Shown here: piece by piece, positions 23,422 to 35,274 of the stretch | Layout: every line of letters begins with the position of its first letter | Position numbering within the stretch: position 1 is the stretch's first letter | Assembly: GCF_000485595.1 (NCBI RefSeq) | Contig: NW_014577181.1 | Coordinates: forward strand, 125,312 to 189,311 | Source: Priapulus caudatus | Taxonomy: Eukaryota; Priapulida; Priapulimorpha; Priapulimorphida; Priapulidae | DNA length: 64,000 nt | Reading direction: 5' to 3' | The notes under the pieces: model-generated | The model's input: the letters and a program-made list of their open reading frames with translations, nothing else | What the model was told of the DNA's origin: nothing | Databases searched by the model: none | Made by a program: the position numbers and the translations under genes

Positions 23422-23999
23422 TCCCCCTTTCCAACTGGAACGTTACACTCCCTTTTTTATAACGAAAACATGACAATTTATTTTTAACTTGCTGCGGTTT
23501 GTATCCACATAACTGACTGAGAACTGAAAACATAACATAATGTCATGACTCTTGTGCAAATATTCTTGCACTGTGTTTTTTATACAACGTTCGTCGTCAC
23601 AAAAAGGTTCACAAATAAATGCTTTTCGCATACCGGAATGTTCACACATAAAACACTGTTAACTGGATTGTTCATCGCTTTGTACATCTTTACCAGTTAC
23701 TTAAACAAATAACGATTCAATTCTAAATCAAAACATCGGACTTATGCGATTATGCACACCACAAATCATAGATTAATATAATACTATTGTATGTGTATTC
23801 CGTGCACCATTTTTAGGTGTCTGAATAACGGTTCGGCGGTCTAACCTGCCGCCCTGAACGGGTTCTATACGTGTCATTGTTGACCCTACCGCCAACAGCC
23901 ACTTCTGTGTTGGTGGTCACAGGTCTTTCAGTCGTGTTGTGATGCGGCCGCGCCTGTGTAGTCTGCGGCACAACGACTGGTTTTGTCCTCAAATGGACT

Positions 24000-26560
24000 T
24001 GCTTGCCGCTTTGGGCACACTACGTAATGTTTGTCTATTACGCCTAAGGATCTTCCATTTTGTGTTTCCACCATATAAGACCGTGGTTCTTGGCACTTTT
24101 TGAATTACCTTTGCAGGTGACCAACAGTCCAGTTTGCGGATCCGTACCGTGATAGTCTCTCCACGTCATAAGGGGAGGTAAACTTCTGGCTCCAGCTTGG
24201 TCGTGATAGTGTTTTTGGTACCGTGTCTCTCTTTGGAGGCGTTCCTGTACCCTATCCCTATCGTATGACTGTTGATAGCTGGGCGACCGTTCTGACCGGA
24301 AGGTTACATAACCACTTTTCGGGTTGAACATAGTTTTCTGCCGGGCTTGCAACTGACTGTCAATAGGTGTTGGTCCTAAACACACAGCAGGGCTAGATCA
24401 GGATCTGTCCTTGTTTCCTTAGTTTCTTGAGATTTCTTTGACGGTGCGCACGTTTCGTTCAATGAATCCTTGGACTTCGGATACCTGGGGCTAGCTAAGT
24501 CACGCCATCTATCTGCCATGACTGTAGAAACTGCTCTAAATTCAGCTGAGCCAAATTGTGGGCCGTTATCGAACATAATACGCTCAGGTCGTCGTATTCT
24601 GACAGAATCTTGTTTTACTAGTTGGACAACTGCACCTGTTGTGGCATGCTCTCTACTATTTCCTTACTACGGGAAACTTTGTGTAGTAATCTGCCAGTAC
24701 CAGGTACTCTGCCCCGTCCAAAATGGAACAAGTCTGTCCCAAAGTGTTTGCCAAGGTCTGGTAGGGAATCTCATGTGTTGAAGCGGTTTGGTGGTTGGGC
24801 TCGGTTTGTGCGTTTGCATGCTGAGCATCGTGCCACCAACTTGTCGATATCCTGGTTAATATTTGCCAGAACACACAATGATTTCGCCCTAAGTTGGCAC
24901 TTGGTAACGCCCTGGTGACCAGTATGTATCTGCTCTAGGATATCTGGCTTGCATGGTCTCAGGTATCATCACTCTTTGCCTTTCATGATTAGTCCGTTCT
25001 CGACACTCAGTTCGTCTCGGAAGGGCCAATATACCCTGAGCGGGTTGGGAGACCGCGTCGCTCATCTGGCCATCCGGATATGATGACGTCTCGCTACGCG
25101 CGAGCGCAAAAGAATGCGTCTTTGTTAGACTCCTCTCGCAGCTGCTGATCTTCGACGTCGAGAAACTGCACATGGAATACCTTGACGTCGTAGATCAATT
25201 GGAAGTACGCTTTCTCCGCGGTTGGGTTGTCTCGAGAGACAATCTGCCAGGACGCATGTCTGGCCCGGGTCGATAACCCGTATGGTAAAATCGTAACCCT
25301 TGTAAGCGCATTAACATTCGCTGTAATCGTGAGGTGCCGATCGCCAAGTTTTCAGAGAATCAACTCTAAATGGCTTGTGTCCGACTCTATTTTGAAGTGG
25401 GCGGCCATAGAGGAAGGTGTGGAATCTCTCCATGCAAATCTTGCTGCAGCAGCTTCCCGTTCGAATTTGCATAACGTTGCTCGGCTGTCGACAGATGATG
25501 TTTGAGCAAAACATAATCGGGACGTTGTCCGTGTATGAGTCGCCGCACCCCAGGCCCGTTCAACGATGCATCGACCTGCAGGACTGTTTCCTTAGCAGGG
25601 TACGTAGTCCAAGGGTGACGTTTTGCATGATCGAACGTTTGATCTTGTAAACCGCTTCCTGGTGAGGCAGGGTACAATCGAACAGCACAACATCTCGCTT
25701 GAGCATCGCCCGGAGATGACATGTGTGATGCGGATAGTCCTCTGGATAAAACGGCGACATATATGTTGCCCAGTCTAAGAACTTCTTGGCATTGCAGTCT
25801 TGTTTTCGGGGGTGGCGATCGCTTTAATGTCGTCGATCTTCAGTGATCTGGGTGCTGCGCCAACTCGCGTGGACGTAACCCAGCATACCGAAGAATTTTA
25901 TAAACGGTACGTTATCTGACATTTCGCACACTGTTGAACATCAGGCCTCGTTCTTATCGTAACGCGCATCAACTTGTGTATCACTTGATCGTTTGGCCAT
26001 GTTTTCAGAGCTATAGACTGCTATTGTCGTCTGCTATCCTAACAGCCCCTTCTCCTACTGTCCAAGAATCTCGTCCATTTTTCTCTGGAACACGTCTTGA
26101 GACATAAAACTAGCCCAAACGACAACGGCAAAAAGCAATGCCTCCCAAACGGCGTGTTGAACGTGGTCAATAAGCTGGATTTCCAACGTCAGCTTGATGA
26201 CGCATATCCGTCTTGGCGTTGTCAAGTTTATTAGAGCACACGTGCGCCGTGAATCGTGTGTGATTTCTTCGAGGTAGGGTGTTAGTGTGAGATGCGCACA
26301 GATTGCACGATTTAGTTCCTTTGGGTCCACAGCATATGCGCGAAACTACCAGGTCTGCTTTAACCGGCTGTATGTCAGGAACTAAACCCACTCCGAAGGG
26401 TTCTGTACCGCCGCCTGATAACGCCTGCTGACCAAACTGGTCCTAGCTGAGTATATTGATCTGCGTCTTTCATTGGATGGGTGGTCTTAACGTTGCGCGT
26501 GTACCATACAGAGGGATGTTCAGGGTCCACCATGATGTGGTACTCTCCTGGAATTGCCAA
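24000..26560 (-). pseudogene. pol: Broken pol (RT, RNase H, integrase)
   Basis: In minus-strand order: a pre-RT segment GEYHIMVDPEHP (26520-26560), reverse transcriptase start MDPKELNRAI with TPYLEEITHD (26250-26330) and SQDVFQRKMDEILGQ (26055-26100), an IADD active-site motif (26026-26037) and the RNase H hybrid region with VLQVDASLNGPG (25590-25630) and CMERFHTFLYGRP (about 25400-25440). Integrase follows with DGAEYLVLADYYTKFP (24660-24710) and DNGPQFGSAEFRA (24535-24575), then a C-terminal tail. This order is Ty3/Gypsy. The frame shifts repeatedly, so no intact product can be made. Confidence 0.85.
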
Positions 26561-26624
26561 TTTTTATCAATTGGTTCGGAGTAGCAGCCCCCTGTAGTGT
26601 CACGGTACATCCATCGCTGCCACC

Positions 26625-26795
26625 TAGTAATATTATTGGACAAACCATGTTTATGTTGATATAATATTTATTGTTATGAGGAGCCATCCTCAAACACAGC
26701 TTAACAACTTACAAGCACATGATAGCAGAGAGAGCGAGAATCCGTGGAATCTCTACGCTCTCGTGCCGCCATGAGTCAATAACTTACATCGTTAA
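26625..26795 (-). repeat. 5' LTR of Gypsy element
   Basis: Direct copy of 23255-23421, differing by several 1-2 base indels. For the minus-strand element this is the upstream LTR and would carry the promoter. No flanking target duplication was recognised. Confidence 0.8.
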
Positions 26796-26914
26796 AGGAA
26801 CGCACATGATACATAGTATGCATTTTTCACGTATCCTGTAGGTCGCGCAGATAACCGTCTAATTCCCGCTGTAGGACCATCTGTTTGAAACCTGACTCGT
26901 TAGCTATTTCTGAC

Positions 26915-27000
26915 TAAATATATATATATATATATTATATATATATACTATATATATATATATATTATATATATCATATATATAAATATATAATATATAT
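26915..27000. repeat. (TA)n-rich tract
   Basis: Interrupted TA dinucleotide repeat, followed by two TTAGGG-like units at 27001-27015. Confidence 0.9.
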
Positions 27001-27159
27001 AGGGTAGGGTTAGGTTAGTTATCAGAAAAATAGCTAAACGACCAAGGTCAAACAGAGGTTGCAAGGGGACGGGGACATTAAACCCTACGAGCGTAGGTCG
27101 AGCTACGGGTGCCATGCAGGACAAGGCATTTATTGTACCTAAATAAAACTTGACCAAAC

Positions 27160-27595
27160 AATTAGTTTTGTGAACACAAACTCAACTTCTGTCAATCCTG
27201 TCCCACAAAACTCAATTTTGTGAACGACAAAAACCAATTCTCGTCGAACCTGGTTCCACAAAACCAAAATTTTTAAACACAAAACTCAATTCGTCGAATC
27301 TCGGTTTACAAACTCGATTTGTTGCCCAAATATAGCACACGCAATGTAGAAGGGGCTTTGTGGGAGCAGAATTGACAGAATTGAGTTTGTGTTTGACACA
27401 AATTGAGTTTTGTGGGACAGGATTGAACAAATGAGTTTTGTGTTTAGCAAAATTGAGTTTTATTGGAACCGTTCGGACAGAATTGAGTTTTTGTGTTTAC
27501 AATAAAATTGAGTTTTTGTGAAAACCGTTCGACCAGAACATTGAGTTTTCGTGTTTACAAAATTTGATTTGTGAACCGTTCGACAAGAATGAGGC
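27160..27595. repeat. Tandem ACAAAACTCAATTTTGTG-type repeats, both orientations
   Basis: The first half carries units of CACAAAACTCAATT and TCGAACCGGTTCC type, and the second half carries their complements (AATTGAGTTTTGTG), so the block is an inverted array with a short spacer near 27300-27350. The same units reappear in cleaner form at 30225-30372. Non-coding. Confidence 0.75.
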
Positions 27596-27599
27596 CCTT

Positions 27600-28785
27600 C
27601 CTGCATGGCGCCGCTCGTAGGACGCTGGTCCACGCAATGCAAAGTGAGTATGAGACTAACAAAAATCTGAGAGTCGTTATAACTAGTAGTAAAGTTACTA
27701 CGTAAGCCGTAGTAATCAAGGGCGCCGGAACTGCGGTCGCAGGCCTAGCGGCGGACGCGCGCGGCAGCACTTTTTCAGGCATAAATTTTCGCGTAACCAA
27801 TAATCTTTCCAATAAATTTATACCGTCTTTTGGCGCGGTACATATAATCATGTATATAACTGTAACGTAGCCCCATAAGCTAGAGACCCAGGGTCAATGA
27901 GTCAGTCAGGGTCGTGTACAGGGTGGTCCCCCCCCCCCTAGGGGTGAGGGGGGGTTTATCCCCCCGCAGGACGCCCCTACCTGCCCACGAGAGCAGAAAA
28001 ACGCATCTGAGGGGTCTTATTTCAAAAATTCTGGGGAGGCCACCCAGATCCCCCCCTTCGCGTGCAAAAACGTTCTCAAGAATGTCCAGAAAACTTCCTA
28101 AAACAGTATTAAACGTTACTGAATAATGTTAACCTAAAAGAAACATTCCCATAAACATTTCAGGAGAACATAACTTTGTTAGCTGGTATGTCTTACTTGT
28201 TAGACCCCCCCCCCTGGTCCGCAAATGCCTGTAACACGCCTCCTGCAGTCACCATGTAGCTATAAAATTTAATAATCCAGAACGTCGGCACACATTCCTC
28301 TAGCTCACCGTCTACTCCTGATTCTATGCAACAGGCAGCATGCCGTTTGCGTTATATTGAGGGAGCACTTTCGCTCGGCGTCGAGCGAGTTCATGACGAA
28401 TATTAACAGTTCGATTGTGAGCACCAGTACAATTGTAATGCATGTCCTTGATGGAATGTATTTCAGGAAGTTTACAAGTTATTCACACTGTTCTAAAGTG
28501 AGAAAAAATTAAATTGGAGTATTTGGTCATTATTGAATATTTTTAATTCTATGTAAGCAACAAAATCTTCAACATCATTATTTTCTAAAATTAAGTGAAA
28601 CACTTTTTTGTGCTAAATCAGCAATGCTCAAATGCCAGCAGAGCCCACTATCATTTGCCTGTAGATTTCAAAATTGATTCACGGGGAGGGCATGCCCCAG
28701 AACCCCCCCCACAAGGGTGTTTTTCACGGGGCTGCCCGACTACACCAAAGCCGCGCACTATTTATTGCTTTCTCGACCCTTGAAT
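27600..28785. other. Intergenic with MITE fragments
   Basis: 27905-28230 carries poly-C/poly-G runs and a CATCTGAGGGG segment related to the MITE at 13222-13553 in inverted orientation. 27640-27720 recurs at 30395-30465. No exon was recognised. Confidence 0.45.
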
Positions 28786-28789
28786 AACT

Positions 28790-29541
28790 AGAGGTCTACG
28801 GCTGGGTTTCCGTTCTGGACAGTTGACCAGTTGGCGGTTTTCTCCGTGCGTAGGTTGAGTTTGCTGGTTACTTCCCATACTGTACCATCCCCCCCCCCAC
28901 ACCTTCTCCGCACAAGGAATAAATAAAATTACTCGGAATGAGAGCGTTTTTTAAATAGTAGGAATTACACTAGCTATGTAATGTACACGTATTTTCATGC
29001 GTACCGTTTGTATTATAAGGAGGCACGCCGTGACTGAACCTTCATAAAATCTCCAATCGAAAATGTTAACTGCTGTATCTCACGATTTCCTCAGAGTTTG
29101 GGTATATCTACAGTTACGCCAATGTGACATTTAGATCATAATTAAATGCAACAACGTACAATTCAACCGTTAAGCTCAAATATTATCTAGCTTGAATAAT
29201 ATCACGATTAGATATAATTGTGGTAAAAATAAAAACGTAATAATACATGACAGAAACTACCAACCTCGCGTCTTGCAATTAGCACCGGTTATCGCACATG
29301 TGTCATGTGGAACTATTTGCGTATCATATAAATACAACTTGATGTATGAAAATATGATATTTTTCACACACAACATGGGAATACTCTGGCTCACATCACA
29401 TCAACATAAAAGGTAAGAGAGCACAATAAATCTAAACAGGCAGTCGAGTACAGGTAACGAGGAACGAACTTTGTCCCAGCAAAGTGTGTGGGTGTGTGTG
29501 TGTGTTGTGTGTGTGTGTGTGGTGTGTTGTGTGCGTGCGTG

Positions 29542-29573
<32 letters not shown>

Positions 29574-30140
29574 ATTGCGACGCGCGCGTCATTACAAATG
29601 CATAGTGAAACATAACATGCGCGTGCTAAGCACCGACGACTACTTAAACCTCCTACTAATGATAACGTATAATCATATCGGTAATATACGTGCAAAGCTG
29701 CTTATTATAAATATAATAAACTGTATTGTCCATAATATTTATTTCGAAACTTGTCTTACATGCGATATTTGCGTGCGCGATTACTAACGTTAATTAGTTG
29801 GCGATAACTATAATTCCTCCTATATATGAATACTTTTCCAACTCAAAATGATACTGAATTTCATGAATTTCTGCTGTTCTGCCTGTTCTAAAGTCCATCT
29901 GTGTTTTAGGGAAGCCGGCGCTTATCATTTCATATTTTCAAACGAATCCCGTGAGAGTGAAGTTCTCTTTCAAATCTAGTATCAAAATATAGTGTTAAGG
30001 TTTACAATGTTAGCATGCAAAACAACGCGGATTACAAGTATTCGTACTAAAATGTTTTTGGCCACAACTCGCCGCCACGCACGTCCGAATTCGTATGCTT
30101 TTCAAACACGGCTCCGTAACAGCGTTGATGCTCGAGTAGG
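28790..30140. repeat. Direct duplication, copy A
   Basis: Corresponds to 30465-31735 in order and orientation: GGGTTTCCGTTCTGGACAGT, GGTAGGAATTAC-type sequence, a TG/CG microsatellite (29490-29575) and ATGTTAGCATGCAAA at the end. The two differ mainly by single-base insertions and deletions, and the copy ends at the N gap. Confidence 0.8.
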
Positions 30141-30165
30141 NNNNNNNNNNNNNNNNNNNNNNNNN
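30141..30165. other. Assembly gap (25 N)
   Basis: Twenty-five undetermined bases lying exactly between two copies of one duplicated block. It is probably a scaffold join of fixed nominal length. Confidence 1.
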
Positions 30166-30224
30166 AGTTTTGTTTTCTGTCAATCCTGTCCCCCTACGGG
30201 GCGCCATGCAGGACAGGGCTCAAT

Positions 30225-30372
30225 TCTGTCGAACCGGTTCCACAAAACTCAATTTTGTAAACACAAAACTCAATTCTGTCGAACCGGTTCCACAAAACTC
30301 AATTTTGTAAACACAAAACTCAATTCTGTCGAACCGGTTCCACAATACTCAATTTTGTAAACACAAAACTCA
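30225..30372. repeat. Tandem repeat, unit about 48 bp
   Basis: Three head-to-tail copies of a unit containing TCTGTCGAACCGGTTCCACA and CAATTTTGTAAACACAAAAC. It is related to the more scrambled array at 27160-27595. Confidence 0.9.
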
Positions 30373-30464
30373 AAGCTGGTGCCACGCATGCAAAGTGGAG
30401 TATGAAGCTAACAAAAATCTGAGAGTCGTTATAACTAGTAGTAGAGTTACTAGTAGAGTCGTAG

Positions 30465-31154
30465 TAATAGAGGTCACGGATGGGTTTCCGTTCTGGACAG
30501 TTGACAGTTGGCGGTTCTCCGTTGCCGGTGTTGTTGCCTTGGGTTACTTCCCATCTGTCCACCCCCCCCCCACACCTGCTCCCGCACAGGATAATAAAAT
30601 TACTCGGATATGAGAGCGTTTTTTAATAGGTAGGAATTACCACTGTTATGTAATTACACGTATGTTTCATGCGTACCGTTTGTATTATAAGGAGCACGCC
30701 GGTGACTGACTTCATAAAATTCTTCCAATCGAAATGTGAACTGCTGTATCTCACGATTTCCTCAGAGTTGGTATCCACAGTTGACGCCGTCGACATGGTG
30801 ACATTTAGATCTAATTAATGCAACAACGTACAATTCACCGTTAGCTCAATATATCTAGCTGAATAATATCACGATTTAGATATAATTGTGGTAAAATAAA
30901 ACGTATAATACATACAAACTACCAACCTCGCGTCTTGCAAGTTAGCACCGGTATCGCACATGTGATCAATGTGAAACTATTTGCGTATCATATAAATACA
31001 ACTTGATGTATGAAAATATGATATTTTTCACACACAACCTGGGAATACTCTGCTCACATACACATCACATAAGAGGTAAGAGAGCACATAAATTCTACAG
31101 GCCGTCTGAGTACAGGTAACGAGGAACGAACTTTGTCCCCACGCACAAGTGTGT

Positions 31155-31201
<47 letters not shown>

Positions 31202-31205
31202 CGTG

Positions 31206-31238
<33 letters not shown>

Positions 31239-31735
31239 GCGCGCGTCATTACAAATGCATGTGAAACATACATGCGCGTGGCTAGCAGCGACGACTATCT
31301 ATAACCATGCCTACTAATGATAACGTATAATCATATAGGCTAATATTACGTGCAACTAGCTGCTTATTATAATATATTAATACTGTATTGTCCATAATAT
31401 TTATCGTAAACTTGTCTACATGGATATGTTGCGTGCGGATTACTAACGTTAATTAGTTGGCGATAACTATATTCTCCTATATATGATACTTCCCAATCAA
31501 AATGATGTACTGAATTTCATGAATTTCTGCTGTTCTGCGTGTTCTAGTCTCATCTGTGTTTGTAAGCCGGCGCTATCATTTCATATTTTCAAACGATCCC
31601 GTGTAAGTGTAATTCTCTTTCAAATCTAGTATCAAATATAGTGTTCAAAGGTTACAATGTTAGCATGCAAACAAACTGCGATTACAAAGTATTCGACTAA
31701 ATGGTTTTGGGCCACACTCGCCGCCACAGTACAAA
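30465..31735. repeat. Direct duplication, copy B
   Basis: Second copy of 28790-30140, with numerous short indels. It includes a TG then GCGT microsatellite at 31148-31243. Confidence 0.8.
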
Positions 31736-31858
31736 GACTCATACCTCGCACATCTGTCACCATTTAATCTGCAACCTGTTACCAATCGTTATTGCAAATA
31801 TCTGCAACAGGAGGTGTGGTAACGGATTTAGCGGATTATTCGATATAGAAATGTTGAG

Positions 31859-31860
<2 letters not shown>

Positions 31861-31928
<68 letters not shown>
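31861..31928. repeat. (AC)n microsatellite
   Basis: About 34 uninterrupted AC dinucleotides. Confidence 0.95.
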
Positions 31929-31930
<2 letters not shown>

Positions 31931-32611
31931 ATGTTTCCATGCTGTTAACTGACGTACCCTAATCGTATGCTTTTCAAATCCGCTATATATATGCAGTTCC
32001 ATGCTGGTTAGTGGTTTATAGTTGGCGTGATCACATGGTGGAATACCGTGCTGAAACCTTCTTCGGAGGTGGAATCTGGCATTTATATAGCTGCACGAAG
32101 CTGCGTTCCCCGCAGGTAAACGACAGCAGCGCAATGTCGCCAATAATTAAGTCCCGTCTTTCGGCGAGATAGATTCATTTCAGTGCGTATATAACAAATG
32201 TAACATGACAGTGATCATAGCAAATGCAAGATGGAAATGTACACTGAAACGAACAAACTGTATATACTGAAGGCTCGTAACGAACTGTGACGCAACCTTC
32301 CAATAAAGTCTGGGCAGATGACAATGTGTATTTCTTATGCTAATAAATAAATAGCGAATAAATGTAGTTCGCTTCCAGAGATTATATCTGGTGTCTTGCA
32401 ACTTGTGCTAAGCTATATCGTTATGATTTGCGTCTGTTAGTAATTTCAATCTTCTCTTAACGAATTCACTTCGTGCAGCGCATATAGGTCCTCGCACAAA
32501 TTAATGTAGAAAGTAGCATATATAATACCATGATAATACATATACATGAGCACAACCGGCACAAATCGGCATAACAGTTAAAGGCCAACGCGAAGACGTG
32601 TCGGTATATAC

Positions 32612-32675
32612 CTGCATATACTAGCACGTAAACCAGCGTGAACGTGCGTCTGCTCGCTGCGTCGCTTGCCGACAT
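32612..32675 (-). CDS. Possible first coding exon, unknown gene
   Basis: On the minus strand an ATG with A at -3 opens 21 codons plus one base (MSASDAASRR then TFTLVYVLVYA), followed by a good donor GCAG|GTATAT. The hydrophobic end could start a signal anchor or transmembrane segment continued in the next exon. Its ATG lies 53 bases from the sulfotransferase ATG on the other strand, which would suggest a shared promoter. No matching next exon was found, and its phase-1 donor cannot join the phase-0 exons at 15.8-17.0 kb directly. Chance occurrence is quite possible. Confidence 0.2.
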
Positions 32676-32728
32676 TTGTGTAGCTACCTATAGTTATTTA
32701 CGAGTGGATCATAGAAGCTGTGGAAGCC

Positions 32729-34671
32729 ATGCGGCATGCCCGAGGTATATGCGTCATTTGTGGCACCGCCGTGCTAATATTTATCATTGTGCAAAGTATC
32801 AACGAGTTCTACGAACCAAAAAAAGGTATTTCTTCTATATCTCTTAATTATGTATTACCAAGATTACGCTAGTGGTGGTGTTTTTCACTTTCTAATTAAC
32901 TTCTGATTCAATTCAACAACTATTCTATTTTTATTAACTAAATTATCTAATCGATTTATAATATCAAGAGCGTATAAAGAAGGAGAGCGTACAACGGTGA
33001 AATGCTGAAACCATGTTGCAGTATTAGTCGAATTAATACACCTTTCCCGTTTTATTTTGACGATTCTTTGTATTATTTATCAGCTGTCCTACCTTGTTAA
33101 TATAAAACAAACCGCATTTCCTTACGATGCCCCTACGCTGAGATAATGAGCGGTGAAAATCTGGTATTTTTGCCGAAAACCGACTCGAGATACCTGCTGA
33201 CTGCGACTGTCTCTCGATTTGAGATAACTTCGGGAAACCTCGCGTGTTTCCGTCAATGATTGACAAATGGAATGAATGACGTCTGTTATTGATTGCCATA
33301 GTGATGACCCCCACCTGTGCCTACCTCACGCTAGGTGTATTGTATAAATTTGATATATGTATGTATTAGATGTATTGTATATATAGTAAACTTTGCAGTA
33401 CTGACGTGAGTCAGCGCTACCATGGCGCTACACAGCGGCGACCGGAAGCAACACACTGGCCACAAAGCGAGAGACAGTCGCAGTCAGCAGGTATCTCGAG
33501 TCGGTTTTCGGCGAAAATACCAGATTTTCACCGCTCATTATCTCAGCGTAGGGACATCGTAGGGACATGCAGTTTGTTTTATATTAATAAAGTGGGACAG
33601 CTGATCAATAATACTGGATTATACTACGGGAAAAGTTTATTAATTCGACTAATACTGCAACATGGTTTCAGCATTTCACCGTTCTACGCTCTCCTTCTTT
33701 ATACGCTCTTGATAATATTCTATATTTAATAACTAACATATATACGTGCCATTAATTTATCTATAACAGGAACTGTGCGCGTTCAAATGTCACACAATGA
33801 ACCAATAAATACGGCGAGAGGTAGACTAGCATCGTACAATGCGACCGATGCCATACGCCAACGATTGCAGTCAAGAAAGCAATGGTTAGCCACCGTGTGC
33901 GAGCGCCACCTACTGGAGCGAGTCGCAGTACCGATAGCGGAGGCGCTGGGGCGCGGCGGCGCGAACACGCTGAATGCGATTCTGCTCAACGACGCGCACA
34001 AGCTGAGCATGTGCACGATCGCCAAGGTGGCGTGCAGCAACTGGAAGCGAGTGTTCCTCGCGCTGAACGGAACCGACTTCAGGACAGACCCCGGCAGTAA
34101 CGAATACGTGCACGGCGCTGTAGGGAAGCTGACGCTGGGTCGCCGCCGTCCCGACAGCCACGAGGCGATCTTGCGCGAGTACAGCAACGCGCTTCTCGTC
34201 CGACACCCGTTTGACCGCATCTTGTCCGCGTACCGCGACAAGATCGAGCCGGGAGAGGGACAGTATGCATCGTTCGGACGCCGGATCGCCGACGCTTTCC
34301 CCGACAAACGCATGAGGCCCCCGAATGCAACATTCGAGCAATTTGTGCGCCATCTGGTGGTCACCGACCCGGCTAAGTTCGACGTGCACTGGCGGCGCTA
34401 CGTCGATCAGTGCCAGCCGTGCTCGATTCGCTACGACTTCGTCGTGAAATACGAACACATGTCCGAGGAGTCGGACGTTATGTTCCATCAGCTCGGTATA
34501 GGTCGGCAGGTAGGGCTGTCAGCGCGCGGCGAGTTCTATAAGAGCAAACCCACGGGTGAGCTGCGACATCACTACTACAGTGCCCTGTCACCGGTTCTAG
34601 TGAGGAAACTGTACGAGAAGTATTTCGATGACTTCTACCTATTCGGATACGTATTCGATTACTCTAAATAA
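32729..34671 (+). CDS. Carbohydrate sulfotransferase, CHST8-14/HNK-1 type
   Basis: Exon 1 is 32729-32825 and exon 2 is 33770-34671. The donor AAAAG|GTATTT and acceptor ATAACAG|GA join in phase 1 to give a 332-residue protein. An in-frame TAG (32681-32683) upstream fixes ATG 32729 as the first start. Residues 1-32 form a type II signal anchor (short basic tail, then GICVICGTAVLIFIIV), so the enzyme should sit in the Golgi. The 5'-phosphosulfate loop for PAPS is KVACSNWKR (residues 118-126) and the 3'-phosphate site is RHPFDRILSAYRDK (177-190). The family-typical HWRRYVDQCQPC..RYDF and a C-terminal YEKYFDDFYLFGY are present. Asn sequons occur at 56, 132 and 218. Known relatives transfer sulfate to GalNAc or glucuronic acid of chondroitin, dermatan or HNK-1 glycans; the acceptor here cannot be told. 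The gene looks intact. Confidence 0.9.
32965..33711. mobile_element. CAAGAG-family foldback transposon in intron
   Basis: Ends CAAGAGCGTATAAAGAAGG and its complement, set in TAT/ATA, bound 747 bases that lie wholly within the sulfotransferase intron. The arms pair for about 270 bases each (roughly 32965-33220 and 33460-33711), giving near-identical frames on the two strands. It encodes no transposase. The terminal sequence relates it to the hairpins at 39904-39949 and 62528-62635. Confidence 0.8.
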
Positions 34672-35270
34672 AAAAAAATCGCGGATTTTACTTTTCTTAT
34701 TCGGATTTCCGATTTCGTAGTATTTAATTGTGTTTGCATTCAAAACGAGCTCGACAGTCAATGTTAAGATTTATCGGTTTTTATCAACGGCCAATAGATG
34801 GCGCATGTTGTCTGGTTTACCAAGAGCTACACTAGATTAACAATATATATATAAATAAATATATATATATATAAATAAATATTGCGCGCGTGCTCTGTTA
34901 TTACTTCCTCTTACACATACCACGAGGAGTAAGATCTGTCTATTTTTTCATAGTTGATTGAAGCTCTATTATAATCAATTAAACGCATAAGACACACCAT
35001 GCGTGCGTTATACATATTAGGTAATTGTGACATTGGTTCATCTTGTATTCTGTGAATTTGCAATTGTTTGTTACATGTTGTATTCAGTGAAACAGGCAAC
35101 TCGAAATCTTTGTATCAGCTTCCGTTTATTTCGATACTGTTTTATCCGCATATAAACGAATGTGAGGCACACAAATAACTGCTTTGCTTAGTACGCATCA
35201 CAACATGACGAGGATTACGCAAGGGTTTGGTCATACACATGTAACAGTTATTTAACGGAAGCAAAAACAT
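34672..35270. other. 3' flank of sulfotransferase, no gene
   Basis: The stop codon overlaps an AATAAA, and further AATAAA-like sites occur in the TA-rich run at 34845-34885. Which one is used as polyadenylation signal cannot be told. No other feature is seen. Confidence 0.4.
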
Positions 35271-35274
35271 TATT

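Larger units (their letters stand above)
23255..26795 (-). mobile_element. Ty3/Gypsy LTR retrotransposon, gag-deleted
   Basis: Two direct repeats of about 170 bases bound a pol region read on the minus strand. Just inside the 3' LTR a purine tract (GGAAAGGGGGA on the minus strand, 23422-23436) acts as polypurine tract. Just inside the 5' LTR, TGGCAGCGATGG (minus strand, 26612-26623) resembles a tRNA primer binding site. Only about 60 bases separate that site from the start of the reverse transcriptase region, so gag and protease are missing. Many frameshifts and stops indicate an inactive copy, though some indels may be sequencing errors. Confidence 0.85.

Noticed and set aside
32040-32170. 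Minus-strand open stretch ending in a Pro/Lys-rich tail, considered as a next exon for the 32612-32675 candidate
   Set aside because: Splice phase and acceptor are ambiguous, and the composition is not distinctive.
33783-34488. Minus-strand frames of about 190 codons opposite the sulfotransferase
   Set aside because: Antisense shadows of exon 2. No family motifs.
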